Source: an uncultured Clostridia bacterium
GTDB lineage: Bacteria; Bacillota; Clostridia; Christensenellales; UBA1242
NCBI GenBank assembly: GCA_944372715.1
Contig: CALVZZ010000003.1
Location: 1-16,002 of the forward strand
Reading direction: 5' to 3'
DNA length: 16,002 bases
Shown: positions 1 through 7,040 of the stretch, piece after piece
Layout: every line of letters starts with the position of its first letter
Numbering within the stretch: position 1 is the first letter of the stretch
The notes under the pieces: model-generated
Told to the model about the DNA's origin: nothing
The model's database searches: none
What the model saw: the letters and a program-made list of their open reading frames with translations, nothing else
Program-made: the position numbers and the translations under genes

Positions 1-3000
1 TATAGAAGTAAAAATGGACTATTTGATTCAAAACTCCCAACAAGTGGACTTTTGGTATATAGAGTTGATGAAAATGTAATAAATAGTGCTTATGAAGGAG
101 AAGATTCCGTTACTGCTGGTAATTATAATGCTCCACCTTACGATATTCAAATAATGAGGAATGAATTATTAACGCCATTTACTGATGATGTTCAAGAGTT
201 TTTTGGTTCGGCATATGGAAGAATTGAAGGATATGAAAGTGGAACATATTTTTATTATCCAATAGCAAGCCAAAAGGAAGCTGAATCTTTAATTTTAACA
301 GGTATTGGAGATGATTGCCTTGCACAAATTGGAAATGCAACGAGTGAAAAAACAATTGGTATAACAAATAAACAAAATGGAATGCAAAATGTAACATTAA
401 CTTGGCAAACGGGAGATATAACTTATCAAGTTTATGATGGTACAAATCAAGTTGAAATTGATACAAATAGTGTTTCATATGTAAATACAGGTATTGAAAT
501 TACTGTAACAGAACAATCTGATAACAGTATAACCTTTACTGTAAATTGGAGTAAACTTCCTGACTCACCACAAAATACCTTGATTAAAGAGTCTGCTTTT
601 AAAGATAAAAAATTATACAATAAACTGTTAGAGATTTTGACAATTTTTAAGGGTTATGAAGTGACAGAATTATATAGCTTAGATTTTTCAAATTTTACAA
701 GTTTAGATTTATCAAATTCCAATATTTTTTCTTTAACGGGATTAGAGTCATTTGATTTTTCAAATTTACAGTATATGAATTTGACGGGAAATGTGTTAAA
801 CAATTCTGGTATAGCAAACATTGAAAAAATAATTGGAAATTGCGTACAATTAAATTATATTAACTTAAATTTAAATAAATTGAGTTTACAAACTATAAAA
901 AGTACATTAAAAAATAATACCAAAATAATATTTGGTTTTCAAAATTATATTGGAGATATTTCAAAAACAAATTATTTTTGGACGACTGACAGTCAAACAA
1001 AAATTTTGGAATACTATTTCAATTCAGATGATATTTTAAAAACTTCTTTTGGAACTGAATATTCAGAAATTGATAACAAAGGTAGCACTCCCAAAGAGTA
1101 TTCATATAAAGTTGAATTTAACAACTCCCTAATAGGAAACAATTTTGAAATTAAATTTTATTTAATTGATGTTAAAACTTTTCCTGTTTCAATGGAAAGA
1201 AATGCTACATTTAAAAATGGGTTGACAATTTCTGGAATAACTGAAGGTTTATATAAAATTACTGCTAAAACGCCTGCAGTTTCAACTAATGCAATAGTAA
1301 CAAATGAAGCAGTTTCAACTAATGCAATAGTAACAAATAAAGTGGTAACATATAGAATTGAAATAGAAGAAAATTCCAAAATTTACAGAGAATTTACAAG
1401 TACTTATTCAGTTGTGGATACAACAGCTCCAATTCTATCTAGTATGCTTACAGGAGTACAACAACAAATTGTTTTAAATTCAGTGTTTAACATTTCAAGT
1501 ATTTCATATTCAATAATAGATAACGGCGAAAATTGCACAACTGCTTATACCTTGCAAAAGGGTGATGTTTCGCCAGAAGATGACAGAAGTGTAGTTAGAT
1601 ATAATATTTATAAATATGTCAATAATGCTTGGGTTAATGTGCAAGACATTTCGACCGATCTTATTGAAGTTGTATATAAGATTACTCTTACGGCAGTTGA
1701 TGTTGCAGGAAACATCTCAAATGAAATAAGCATTGAATACAAAGTTGTCCCATCTGAAATCTATGTAGATTCAAGCTTTGTTAGTTCAATATTGTATGAA
1801 AGATTATTAAACATTGCAAACAATTCCTATTTGTATGAAAGTTCTTTTATTGGAATTTCATATATCGATTTGACGGGGCTTAACATTTCAGATTTTTCAG
1901 ATTTATCAAAATTTACTTTTGATTCAGGAACAATAATAGATTGTTCAAACAATAATCTTACAAGTACAGATACAATATTGGTTAGTGAAAATGTTACTGT
2001 ATTTTTGATTTTTAATAATTTACAAATTGATTCAAACAAAGAGAACTTCATATATGGTGTTCAGAATTTAAAAGATATTTACATTAATGAAAAACCATCA
2101 CTCAACATAGAAAGCGATGAAAAGTTTAAAAACTTTTTTGATTATAGTATAACAAAAATAAATTCTTCCAATAGCACGACAACACTTGCTGTAAATAAAT
2201 TTAATTTTGATAATTATGGTAATTATAGAATTGTTGTAACAAATAAAAATAATCTTTCAATCAGATATGAAAAAGATATAGTTTATGCAAGTATAAGATT
2301 AAATAATTCTCAATATATACAAGAAGCAGGTTCTAATTTTGTACAAGATAGTGTAATTTTTGAAGGGATTTTAAGCAACAACTATACATTATCAGTACAA
2401 AATATTCCATCTGGCAAGATGGATATTGGTACTTACATTGTCAACTATGATATTTATGAAAAAACAGACAATAAGTTGGTTGCAACTTTGGAACAAACTG
2501 TTATTGTTCGAGATACCACTGCGCCAACCATCACACTTTTAGGAAAATCTGAAATATATTTATATTTGGGAGATAATTATTCGGATCAAGGAGCTTATGC
2601 TTCTGATAGTTATGACAAAGACCCTAAGATTACCATAAGTGGTAAAAATAATTTAAACATAAAAAAAGTTGGAACTTATACTCTAACATATATTGCAGAA
2701 GATTCATCTGGCAATGTCAGTGAAGAAATTACTAGAAAAGTTTATGTCATTTATTATCCTATCAGTGGAATAAATTTGGGCATAGATAAAAGTTATTATA
2801 CAGGAACAACTGTTAACTTAAATATAACTCCGATAGTGAAGAGTGGTAAAAAACAATATGTTGACCCTTCACTAAAATACACTATTTATATAAACAATCA
2901 AAAAGTGGAAGTGGAAAACAACGAATATACATTTGATAAAGCTGGAACATATAAAATTGATGTTACAGCTTTGACGACGGATTCTAGGGGAAATGCCGTT

Positions 3001-3153
3001 TTAGCTTCTTCAGATACTTACACTGTGGTAATTAAAGATATGACTTTCATTGAAAAATATGGGTTGTATATCATAGCAGGGTTAGGAGCATTTATTGTTA
3101 TATCTATTGTGTTATATTTTGTAATTTCTAAAAAAAGAGAAAATATTATATAA
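1..3153 (+). CDS. Large membrane-anchored surface protein, C-terminal 1050 residues (M6-like peptidase tail, LRR and Ig-like modules)
   Basis: The frame is open from base 1, so the gene begins upstream; the TTG at 52 is internal. Numbering from window codon 1, residues 1-26 (about LFDSKLPTSGLLVYRVDEN) resemble the segment near the end of M6/immune-inhibitor-A-type metalloprotease domains, where a 'G.D..LP.SGLL.Y.VDE' pattern occurs. The HExxH motif would lie upstream, so catalysis cannot be judged. Next come a leucine-rich block (about 225-310), an Ig-like domain opening with DTTAPI (473-588), a second leucine-rich block (about 592-690), a DUF5011-like Ig domain opening with DTTAPT (838-916), a further Ig-like domain (917-1010), a membrane helix (about 1020-1043) and a short KK-containing tail. 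The protein is probably displayed outside the cell with its C-terminus in the membrane; no LPxTG sorting motif is seen. The substrate or ligand is unknown. Architecture is well supported; M6 membership is moderate. Confidence 0.75.
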   Translation, partial: YRSKNGLFDSKLPTSGLLVYRVDENVINSAYEGEDSVTAGNYNAPPYDIQIMRNELLTPFTDDVQEFFGSAYGRIEGYESGTYFYYPIASQKEAESLILTGIGDDCLAQIGNATSEKTIGITNKQNGMQNVTLTWQTGDITYQVYDGTNQVEIDTNSVSYVNTGIEITVTEQSDNSITFTVNWSKLPDSPQNTLIKESAFKDKKLYNKLLEILTIFKGYEVTELYSLDFSNFTSLDLSNSNIFSLTGLESFDFSNLQYMNLTGNVLNNSGIANIEKIIGNCVQLNYINLNLNKLSLQTIKSTLKNNTKIIFGFQNYIGDISKTNYFWTTDSQTKILEYYFNSDDILKTSFGTEYSEIDNKGSTPKEYSYKVEFNNSLIGNNFEIKFYLIDVKTFPVSMERNATFKNGLTISGITEGLYKITAKTPAVSTNAIVTNEAVSTNAIVTNKVVTYRIEIEENSKIYREFTSTYSVVDTTAPILSSMLTGVQQQIVLNSVFNISSISYSIIDNGENCTTAYTLQKGDVSPEDDRSVVRYNIYKYVNNAWVNVQDISTDLIEVVYKITLTAVDVAGNISNEISIEYKVVPSEIYVDSSFVSSILYERLLNIANNSYLYESSFIGISYIDLTGLNISDFSDLSKFTFDSGTIIDCSNNNLTSTDTILVSENVTVFLIFNNLQIDSNKENFIYGVQNLKDIYINEKPSLNIESDEKFKNFFDYSITKINSSNSTTTLAVNKFNFDNYGNYRIVVTNKNNLSIRYEKDIVYASIRLNNSQYIQEAGSNFVQDSVIFEGILSNNYTLSVQNIPSGKMDIGTYIVNYDIYEKTDNKLVATLEQTVIVRDTTAPTITLLGKSEIYLYLGDNYSDQGAYASDSYDKDPKITISGKNNLNIKKVGTYTLTYIAEDSSGNVSEEITRKVYVIYYPISGINLGIDKSYYTGTTVNLNITPIVKSGKKQYVDPSLKYTIYINNQKVEVENNEYTFDKAGTYKIDVTALTTDSRGNAVLASSDTYTVVIKDMTFIEKYGLYIIAGLGAFIVISIVLYFVISKKRENII
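1276..1341 (+). repeat. 33-bp direct tandem duplication inside the surface protein gene
   Basis: Two adjacent 33-bp units (1276-1308 and 1309-1341) are identical except near the last codon (GAA versus AAA). They encode AVSTNAIVTNE followed by AVSTNAIVTNK, an in-frame 11-residue repeat between the first leucine-rich block and the first DTTAPI Ig domain. The near identity at DNA level suggests a recent duplication, probably by slippage. Confidence 0.9.
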
Positions 3154-3161
3154 AAAAATAA

Positions 3162-3197
3162 AAAGGTTTTGATTTCATAAACCTTTATATTTTTTTA
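3162..3197 (+). terminator. Rho-independent terminator of the surface protein gene
   Basis: An 8-bp stem AAAGGTTT (3162-3169) pairs with AAACCTTT (3179-3186) around a 9-base loop, and TATA then a T-run follows to about 3196. It starts 8 bases after the stop codon of the large surface protein gene. Confidence 0.75.
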
Positions 3198-3229
3198 ATA
3201 ATTATTTAATTTTTACAAAAAATAATATT

Positions 3230-3793
3230 ATGCAAAAAATAAAAAATTTATTGTTATATATAAGTGCATTTATTCCAATGTATTTTCTAATAATAATTAA
3301 AATAATTTTAGATATTATTAATGATAATTTAAGTTTTAATGTTTTAAATACATCAATGTGTATTTCTATGTTATTATTAATAATATTGGGAATTATAGGG
3401 GTGATTTGGGCGATAAGATTTAACAAAGATAAAAAAATTAATATAATTGTGCTTGAAAAAAATAATACAACAGATCAACATTTTTTAGGATATTTTTCAC
3501 TCTTTGTTTTGTTTGCTTTATCATTTGAATTAGAAAAAGTTAGTGAGGCTTGTGTTTTTGTTTTAATTTTATTTATGGTGGGCATTGTATACTTAAACAA
3601 TAAACTTTTTTACATTAATCCCTTTTTAAATATTTTAGGCTTTAATTTTTATGATATAAAATTTAAAATGGAAAATGATGAAAAAATTAAAACTGCCAAA
3701 ATTTTTTTTAGAGGAGAAATTGAGTTAAACAAAAAATATGAAGTGGATTTAAAAAATATAAATTTTAGTTTTCTTGAAATAAGGGAAAAATAA
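3230..3793 (+). CDS. Small four-helix membrane protein, possibly KwaA-like (Kiwa anti-phage family)
   Basis: The product has 187 residues with four predicted membrane helices (about 7-30, 42-63, 84-100, 105-122), a basic stretch between helices 2 and 3, and a soluble C-terminal part. After helix 4 comes FYINPFLNILGFNFYDI (127-143). I recall KwaA proteins of the Kiwa system as having the same four-helix layout and a 'YxNPxLxLLGFxxY' segment directly after the last helix; this is recollection of the family, not a search result. KwaB (DUF4868), the usual partner, is absent in this window. The gene stands alone between a terminator and a convergent gene. There is no Shine-Dalgarno sequence before the ATG at 3230 and no clear promoter. 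It is a real CDS by length, hydrophobic pattern and terminator position; the defence assignment is tentative. Confidence 0.6.
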   Translation: MQKIKNLLLYISAFIPMYFLIIIKIILDIINDNLSFNVLNTSMCISMLLLIILGIIGVIWAIRFNKDKKINIIVLEKNNTTDQHFLGYFSLFVLFALSFELEKVSEACVFVLILFMVGIVYLNNKLFYINPFLNILGFNFYDIKFKMENDEKIKTAKIFFRGEIELNKKYEVDLKNINFSFLEIREK

Positions 3794-3820
3794 AAATGCT
3801 AAGTTTTGCTTAGCATTTTT
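3792..3820. terminator. Bidirectional terminator between convergent genes
   Basis: A perfect 12-bp stem, AAAAATGCTAAG (3792-3803) with CTTAGCATTTTT (3809-3820), closes a TTTTG loop. Both strands end in a U-run, so it can serve the membrane protein gene that ends at 3793 (+) and the gene that ends at 3825 (-). Confidence 0.9.
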
Positions 3821-3824
3821 ATCT

Positions 3825-4478
3825 TTAACCATTTCTTTGAGCTGTTGGATAAATTGGCAGTTCAAAAAATCCGGGACATTCAGTTTGTGCAGGATTTGGC
3901 ATCTGGCAAGGTGGAAGTACAGGATATCCAAAAGATGGAACGAGGATATCTACTTCACTTACAATTTTCAATATTGTTTGAATACAATAAGTTATTGTTG
4001 CTGTCGAACCAGAAATTGAACCAATTTCACTAGACACTGCGGCAACTGCTTTAACTTCAACAGGGGACAATGCAACTTGTGGTACAAAAAGCACTGCTGA
4101 TCTATCAACCGTTATAGTTCCTGTTGCAGTTCCTGGAACTCTATTTGCATCAATGTATGATACAGTGATTGGTATAGAAATTGTTGCACTTACATTTGCA
4201 TAATTTGGTCTAGAATCTATTCTATCGATTGTCACATTAGATATTGTAGCTGGATTTGTGGGATCACTTTGTGCTGAAACATATGTAAGTGGTTCAGCTG
4301 GGCTTGCAGGTGTAAAATTGCTCAATGTTACAACTGCTCCTGTTACAGTATCTCTGTTTATACAAGCATCAAAAACTTTATTTGCTTCAATCAAAACTCT
4401 TTCACAAATATTGTTAAGAGCACTAGAATTAATTGGACCAGGCCTGTTTGGGTTGTTGTTATTGATGTAAAAAGACAT
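3825..4478 (-). CDS. Conserved Clostridia protein, probable spore-layer (SPOCS/DUF3794-like) component
   Basis: The product has 217 residues with no signal peptide or membrane helix. It opens with an Asn/Pro-rich stretch, then ICERVLIEANKVFDACI (24-40), a beta-rich middle of Thr/Ser/Val strands including RPNYANVSATISIPITVSY (90-108), and a Cys/Pro-rich end (C165, C191, C201; GFFELPIYP). The 'RPNxAxVxxTIxIPxxVxY' pattern recalls the strands of DUF3794/SPOCS domains found in SipL and other spore proteins, and similar unnamed proteins occur in Clostridia. I infer a spore-coat or exosporium role, helped by the sigma-K-like promoter. The ATG at 4478 is preceded by a near-perfect AAGGAGGT (4484-4491), 5 bases away. 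The CDS is firm; the function is inferred. Confidence 0.75.
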   Translation of the reverse strand: MSFYINNNNPNRPGPINSSALNNICERVLIEANKVFDACINRDTVTGAVVTLSNFTPASPAEPLTYVSAQSDPTNPATISNVTIDRIDSRPNYANVSATISIPITVSYIDANRVPGTATGTITVDRSAVLFVPQVALSPVEVKAVAAVSSEIGSISGSTATITYCIQTILKIVSEVDILVPSFGYPVLPPCQMPNPAQTECPGFFELPIYPTAQRNG

Positions 4479-4503
4479 AAATTACCTCCTTTAATTCTCG
4501 TAA

Positions 4504-4533
4504 TATACTATGCAATTACTTTTAAATGTGTGA
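4504..4533 (-). promoter_or_regulatory. Possible sigma-K-type (mother cell) promoter
   Basis: Reading on the minus strand, CATAGTATA (4504-4512) fits the sigma-K -10 pattern CATA-N3-TA, and CACACA lies near 4527-4532, placing an AC-type -35 about 15-17 bases upstream. The implied transcript start near 4497 leaves a short leader holding the AAGGAGGT ribosome site. The patterns are short and the background is AT-rich. Confidence 0.35.
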
Positions 4534-4579
4534 TAAACAAAGCTTTTATGAATATCATAAAATATTGTTTTCTTTTAAA

Positions 4580-4608
4580 TTTGTTTGTTAAAAATAAAAA
4601 AATATAGT
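4580..4608 (+). promoter_or_regulatory. Putative sigma-A promoter of the rpiB operon
   Basis: TATAGT (4603-4608) is a good -10 box, 22 bases before the start codon. The -35 (TTTGTT or TTGTTT around 4580-4586) is weak. AGGAG at 4621-4625 is the ribosome site. Confidence 0.4.
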
Positions 4609-4630
4609 ATTCTTAACATAAGGAGTTTTT

Positions 4631-5062
4631 ATGATTATTTTAGCTAGTGACCACGCAGGATTTCAATTAAAAGAGCAAATCAAGGAATTTTTCAATAATG
4701 AAAATATAACAACAATTGATGTTGGAACATATTCAAAAGATAAAGTAGATTATCCTGACTTTGCAAAAGCAGGGAATGAAAGAGTGTTAGAAAGTCCACA
4801 AAATATTGGAATTTATATTTGTGGAACAGGTATTGGTATGAGTATTGCTGCAAATAGAAATCCTAAAATCAGAGCAGCCCTTTGTGTCAACTCTACTTTT
4901 GCTAGTTTTGCAAGAAAACACAACGACGCTAATGTGTTGATTCTTCCTGGAAGATATATGAGTAGAATGAAAGCTATCAACATTGTAAAGACATTTTTAA
5001 CAACAGATTTTGAAAAAGGAAGACATTCTAAGCGTATTAAAAAACTTAACAATATGATTTAG
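4631..5062 (+). CDS. rpiB: Ribose-5-phosphate isomerase B
   Basis: This cytoplasmic enzyme interconverts ribose 5-phosphate and ribulose 5-phosphate in the non-oxidative pentose phosphate pathway. At 143 residues it has the usual RpiB length. Visible family motifs are SDHAG at 6-10, DYPDFA at 40-45, ICGTGIGMSIAAN at 63-75 with the catalytic-type Cys64, RKHNDAN at 95-101 with His97, and a C-terminal GRHSKRI. One small oddity is GRYMSR where many homologues have GARVIG. AGGAG lies 5 bases before the ATG. It is the first gene of a compact plus-strand run, with 10 bases to the next gene. LacA/LacB-type galactose-6-phosphate isomerases share the fold, but no lactose genes are nearby. Confidence 0.95.
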   Translation: MIILASDHAGFQLKEQIKEFFNNENITTIDVGTYSKDKVDYPDFAKAGNERVLESPQNIGIYICGTGIGMSIAANRNPKIRAALCVNSTFASFARKHNDANVLILPGRYMSRMKAINIVKTFLTTDFEKGRHSKRIKKLNNMI

Positions 5063-5072
5063 AAGGTGAGCA

Positions 5073-5888
5073 ATGTTAACATTAATTATAATTGTAAAAC
5101 AAAGAAAAATTCAAAATGATATTATATCCTTGCTTGAAACTTTTTGTGTAAACGTTCAAATTTTATTTGCAACGGAAGAAGGAAATGATGGTTTAACAGA
5201 GATGGAAAATCGTAAAGAAAATGTAAGGGTTGTGTATTTTCCAAAGAAAACATCAGAAGAAGATATGATAGAAAGTTTGATAGACTATGTTGATGGGCAA
5301 ACTTTGTGTATTGTTAGAGATGACAATAAACCAATAAATGTTAATTTAATAAAGAGATGTATTGTAAAACAAAAAGAAGGTTATGATATTGTAATGCCAA
5401 AAAATAACAAGAAAACGAATTTTTTTAAAAAATTTTTTAAAAAAATTACAAATGCTCTAGTGTATAAAGTTTTTGGTTTTAATTTATTTGAAGGAAACAT
5501 TTCTATTCAGTGTTTTGGTAACAATTCAATTAATATTTTAAAAACAAATAGAACGGGAACTTTAACAAAAGTTAATAAATGGCTTGGAGCAAATATAGGT
5601 TATGTTGATGACAATGTAGATAATTTCAGACCAAAAGCAAAAAAACTTGGAAAACTAAAATTATGGACAATATTATATTTTATGTTATTTGTAGTTTTTT
5701 TATCTAGCACAATAGCTCTTCCAATTTTGTTTTCACTCCCTTGGTTAGTTGTTTTATTGTTAATATTTGGTACTTTAATTGGAATTTCATTATCTTTATT
5801 CAATTTTTTAAGGTTTTATATAAAATATCAAGTTGGTGAGTTAATTGCAAATAAAGTGGAAATAATAAAATCTGGAAATAATGAATAG
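5073..5888 (+). CDS. Degenerate GT2/DPM-synthase-like membrane protein
   Basis: The product has 271 residues. The N-terminal half has an alternating beta/alpha pattern: an opening hydrophobic strand (MLTLIIIV) and TLCIVRDDNKP at 77-87, where GT2 enzymes of the DPM1/GtrB type carry their 'DaDlQ.pP' motif, here RDD at 82-84. It continues with a KEGYDIVMPK strand (101-110) and a VYKVFGFNLFEGNISIQCF segment (130-148), like the acceptor-loop region of that family. Two membrane helices follow (about 199-221 and 224-247), as in GtrB-like proteins. The usual N-terminal 'VPxYNE' nucleotide-binding motif is missing and the domain is short, so it may be inactive or may act on another substrate. AAGGTGAG precedes the ATG, which lies 10 bases after rpiB. 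The family call is inference; the CDS is firm. Confidence 0.65.
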   Translation: MLTLIIIVKQRKIQNDIISLLETFCVNVQILFATEEGNDGLTEMENRKENVRVVYFPKKTSEEDMIESLIDYVDGQTLCIVRDDNKPINVNLIKRCIVKQKEGYDIVMPKNNKKTNFFKKFFKKITNALVYKVFGFNLFEGNISIQCFGNNSINILKTNRTGTLTKVNKWLGANIGYVDDNVDNFRPKAKKLGKLKLWTILYFMLFVVFLSSTIALPILFSLPWLVVLLLIFGTLIGISLSLFNFLRFYIKYQVGELIANKVEIIKSGNNE

Positions 5889-5891
5889 GAG
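5887..5891 (+). promoter_or_regulatory. Ribosome site that sets the aminopeptidase start
   Basis: AGGAG at 5887-5891 overlaps the GTG at 5891 and stands 5 bases before the ATG at 5897. The ATG is therefore the likely start and the GTG is not. Confidence 0.8.
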
Positions 5892-5896
5892 TGTTT

Positions 5897-7021
5897 ATGT
5901 TTACAGATTGTGAAAGCAAACAAAAATTGGCTTATATGTTAGTCAATTACTCTTGTGGAGTGAAAAGTGGGGAAAAAGTTCTTATAGAAGCAACAGATAT
6001 TTCAACAGATTTTATTGAAATGCTTATTGAAGAAATATGGAAAGTGGGTGCATATCCTTTTGTTTGGAATAGGAGTATAATCTTGCAAAAGGCATTAATT
6101 AAAAATGCAAATAAAGAATATGCTGAATTAAATAAAAAATATGATTTACCTATTATGCAAGATATGGACGCAGTAATAATACTAAAAGCTTGTAATAATA
6201 AGTTTGAGTTTAAAGATGTAGATGCAAGTGTAAAAAAGATTTATGATTTACACTATACTGAACCTGTTGAAATGAAAGAAAGGGTTAATAATACAAAATG
6301 GGTACTTCTTGCTTATCCAACATCAGCTTTTGCTCAAAGTGCCAATATGAGTACGGAAGAATTTGCAAAATTTTACTACAAAGTTTGCACTTTGGACTAT
6401 GCCAAGATGAGCAAAGCAATGGATAAACTTGTACAATATATGGAGAAAACACATAAGGTTAGAATTGTTGGTGTTGATACAGATTTGGAGTTCTCAATAA
6501 GTGGACAAAAAGCAATAAAATGTGATGGGAAAATGAACATTCCAGATGGTGAAGTCTATACAAGTCCATTGAGAACAAGTGTTAATGGAAAAATTAAGTA
6601 TAATATTGCTTCTTTATATAATGGAATAAAATTTGAAAATGTTTACTTTGAAATTAAGAATGGCAAAATTGTTAAAGCAGATGCGGGAGCACAGACGGAA
6701 GAGTTAAATAGCATATTAAACACTGATGAAGGGGCGAGATATTTTGGAGAATTTGCTTTGGGAGTTAATCCTTATATAACAGTACCAATGTTAGATATTT
6801 TATTTGATGAAAAAATATGTGGTTCTTTTCATTTAACGCCGGGTAGCTGTTATGATGATGCATCAAATGGAAACAACTCTGCTATTCATTGGGACCTTGT
6901 AATGAGTCAAAATGAAAATTATGGTGGAGGGAAAATATTTTTTGATGATGTGCTGATCAGAGAAAATGGTAAATTTGTTGTTGATGAATTGCTAGACTTA
7001 AATCCTGAAAATTTGATATAA
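5897..7021 (+). CDS. M29-family (AmpS/AmpT-type) metalloaminopeptidase
   Basis: Family M29 enzymes are cytoplasmic dinuclear-metal exopeptidases that remove N-terminal residues from peptides. The 374 residues (from ATG 5897) are a normal length. An N-terminal alpha/beta domain contains GVKSGEKVLIEA and GAYPFV. The C-terminal catalytic domain keeps what I recall as the family's metal and catalytic residues: Glu219 in IPDGEVYT, Glu285 in GEFALGVN, His312 in SFHLTPG, Tyr319, and His331/Asp333 in SAIHWD. The Glu219-Glu285 spacing of 66 equals that of the Thermus enzyme as I remember it. An upstream GTG at 5891 would add two residues but overlaps the ribosome site. The gene starts 8 bases after the GT2-like gene and ends 19 bases before GAPDH, so it is probably in the same transcript. 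Substrate preference cannot be read from the sequence. Confidence 0.93.
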   Translation: MFTDCESKQKLAYMLVNYSCGVKSGEKVLIEATDISTDFIEMLIEEIWKVGAYPFVWNRSIILQKALIKNANKEYAELNKKYDLPIMQDMDAVIILKACNNKFEFKDVDASVKKIYDLHYTEPVEMKERVNNTKWVLLAYPTSAFAQSANMSTEEFAKFYYKVCTLDYAKMSKAMDKLVQYMEKTHKVRIVGVDTDLEFSISGQKAIKCDGKMNIPDGEVYTSPLRTSVNGKIKYNIASLYNGIKFENVYFEIKNGKIVKADAGAQTEELNSILNTDEGARYFGEFALGVNPYITVPMLDILFDEKICGSFHLTPGSCYDDASNGNNSAIHWDLVMSQNENYGGGKIFFDDVLIRENGKFVVDELLDLNPENLI

Positions 7022-7040
7022 TTTTTGCAAGGAGAATAAT

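Noticed and set aside
52..54. TTG as the start codon of the large surface protein
   Set aside because: The frame is open through base 1, and codons 1-17 continue a peptidase-like motif, so the gene starts before the window.
3806..4470. Plus-strand frames within 3806-4470
   Set aside because: They are antisense to the 3825-4478 minus gene, which has a strong ribosome site, motif structure and a shared terminator; the plus frames have no such signals.
3154..4500. KwaB or another defence partner next to the KwaA-like gene
   Set aside because: No DUF4868-like or nuclease-like frame is present on either strand; the next gene is the coat-like protein.
5891..5893. GTG start for the M29 peptidase
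   Set aside because: It overlaps the AGGAG ribosome site; the ATG at 5897 has correct spacing.
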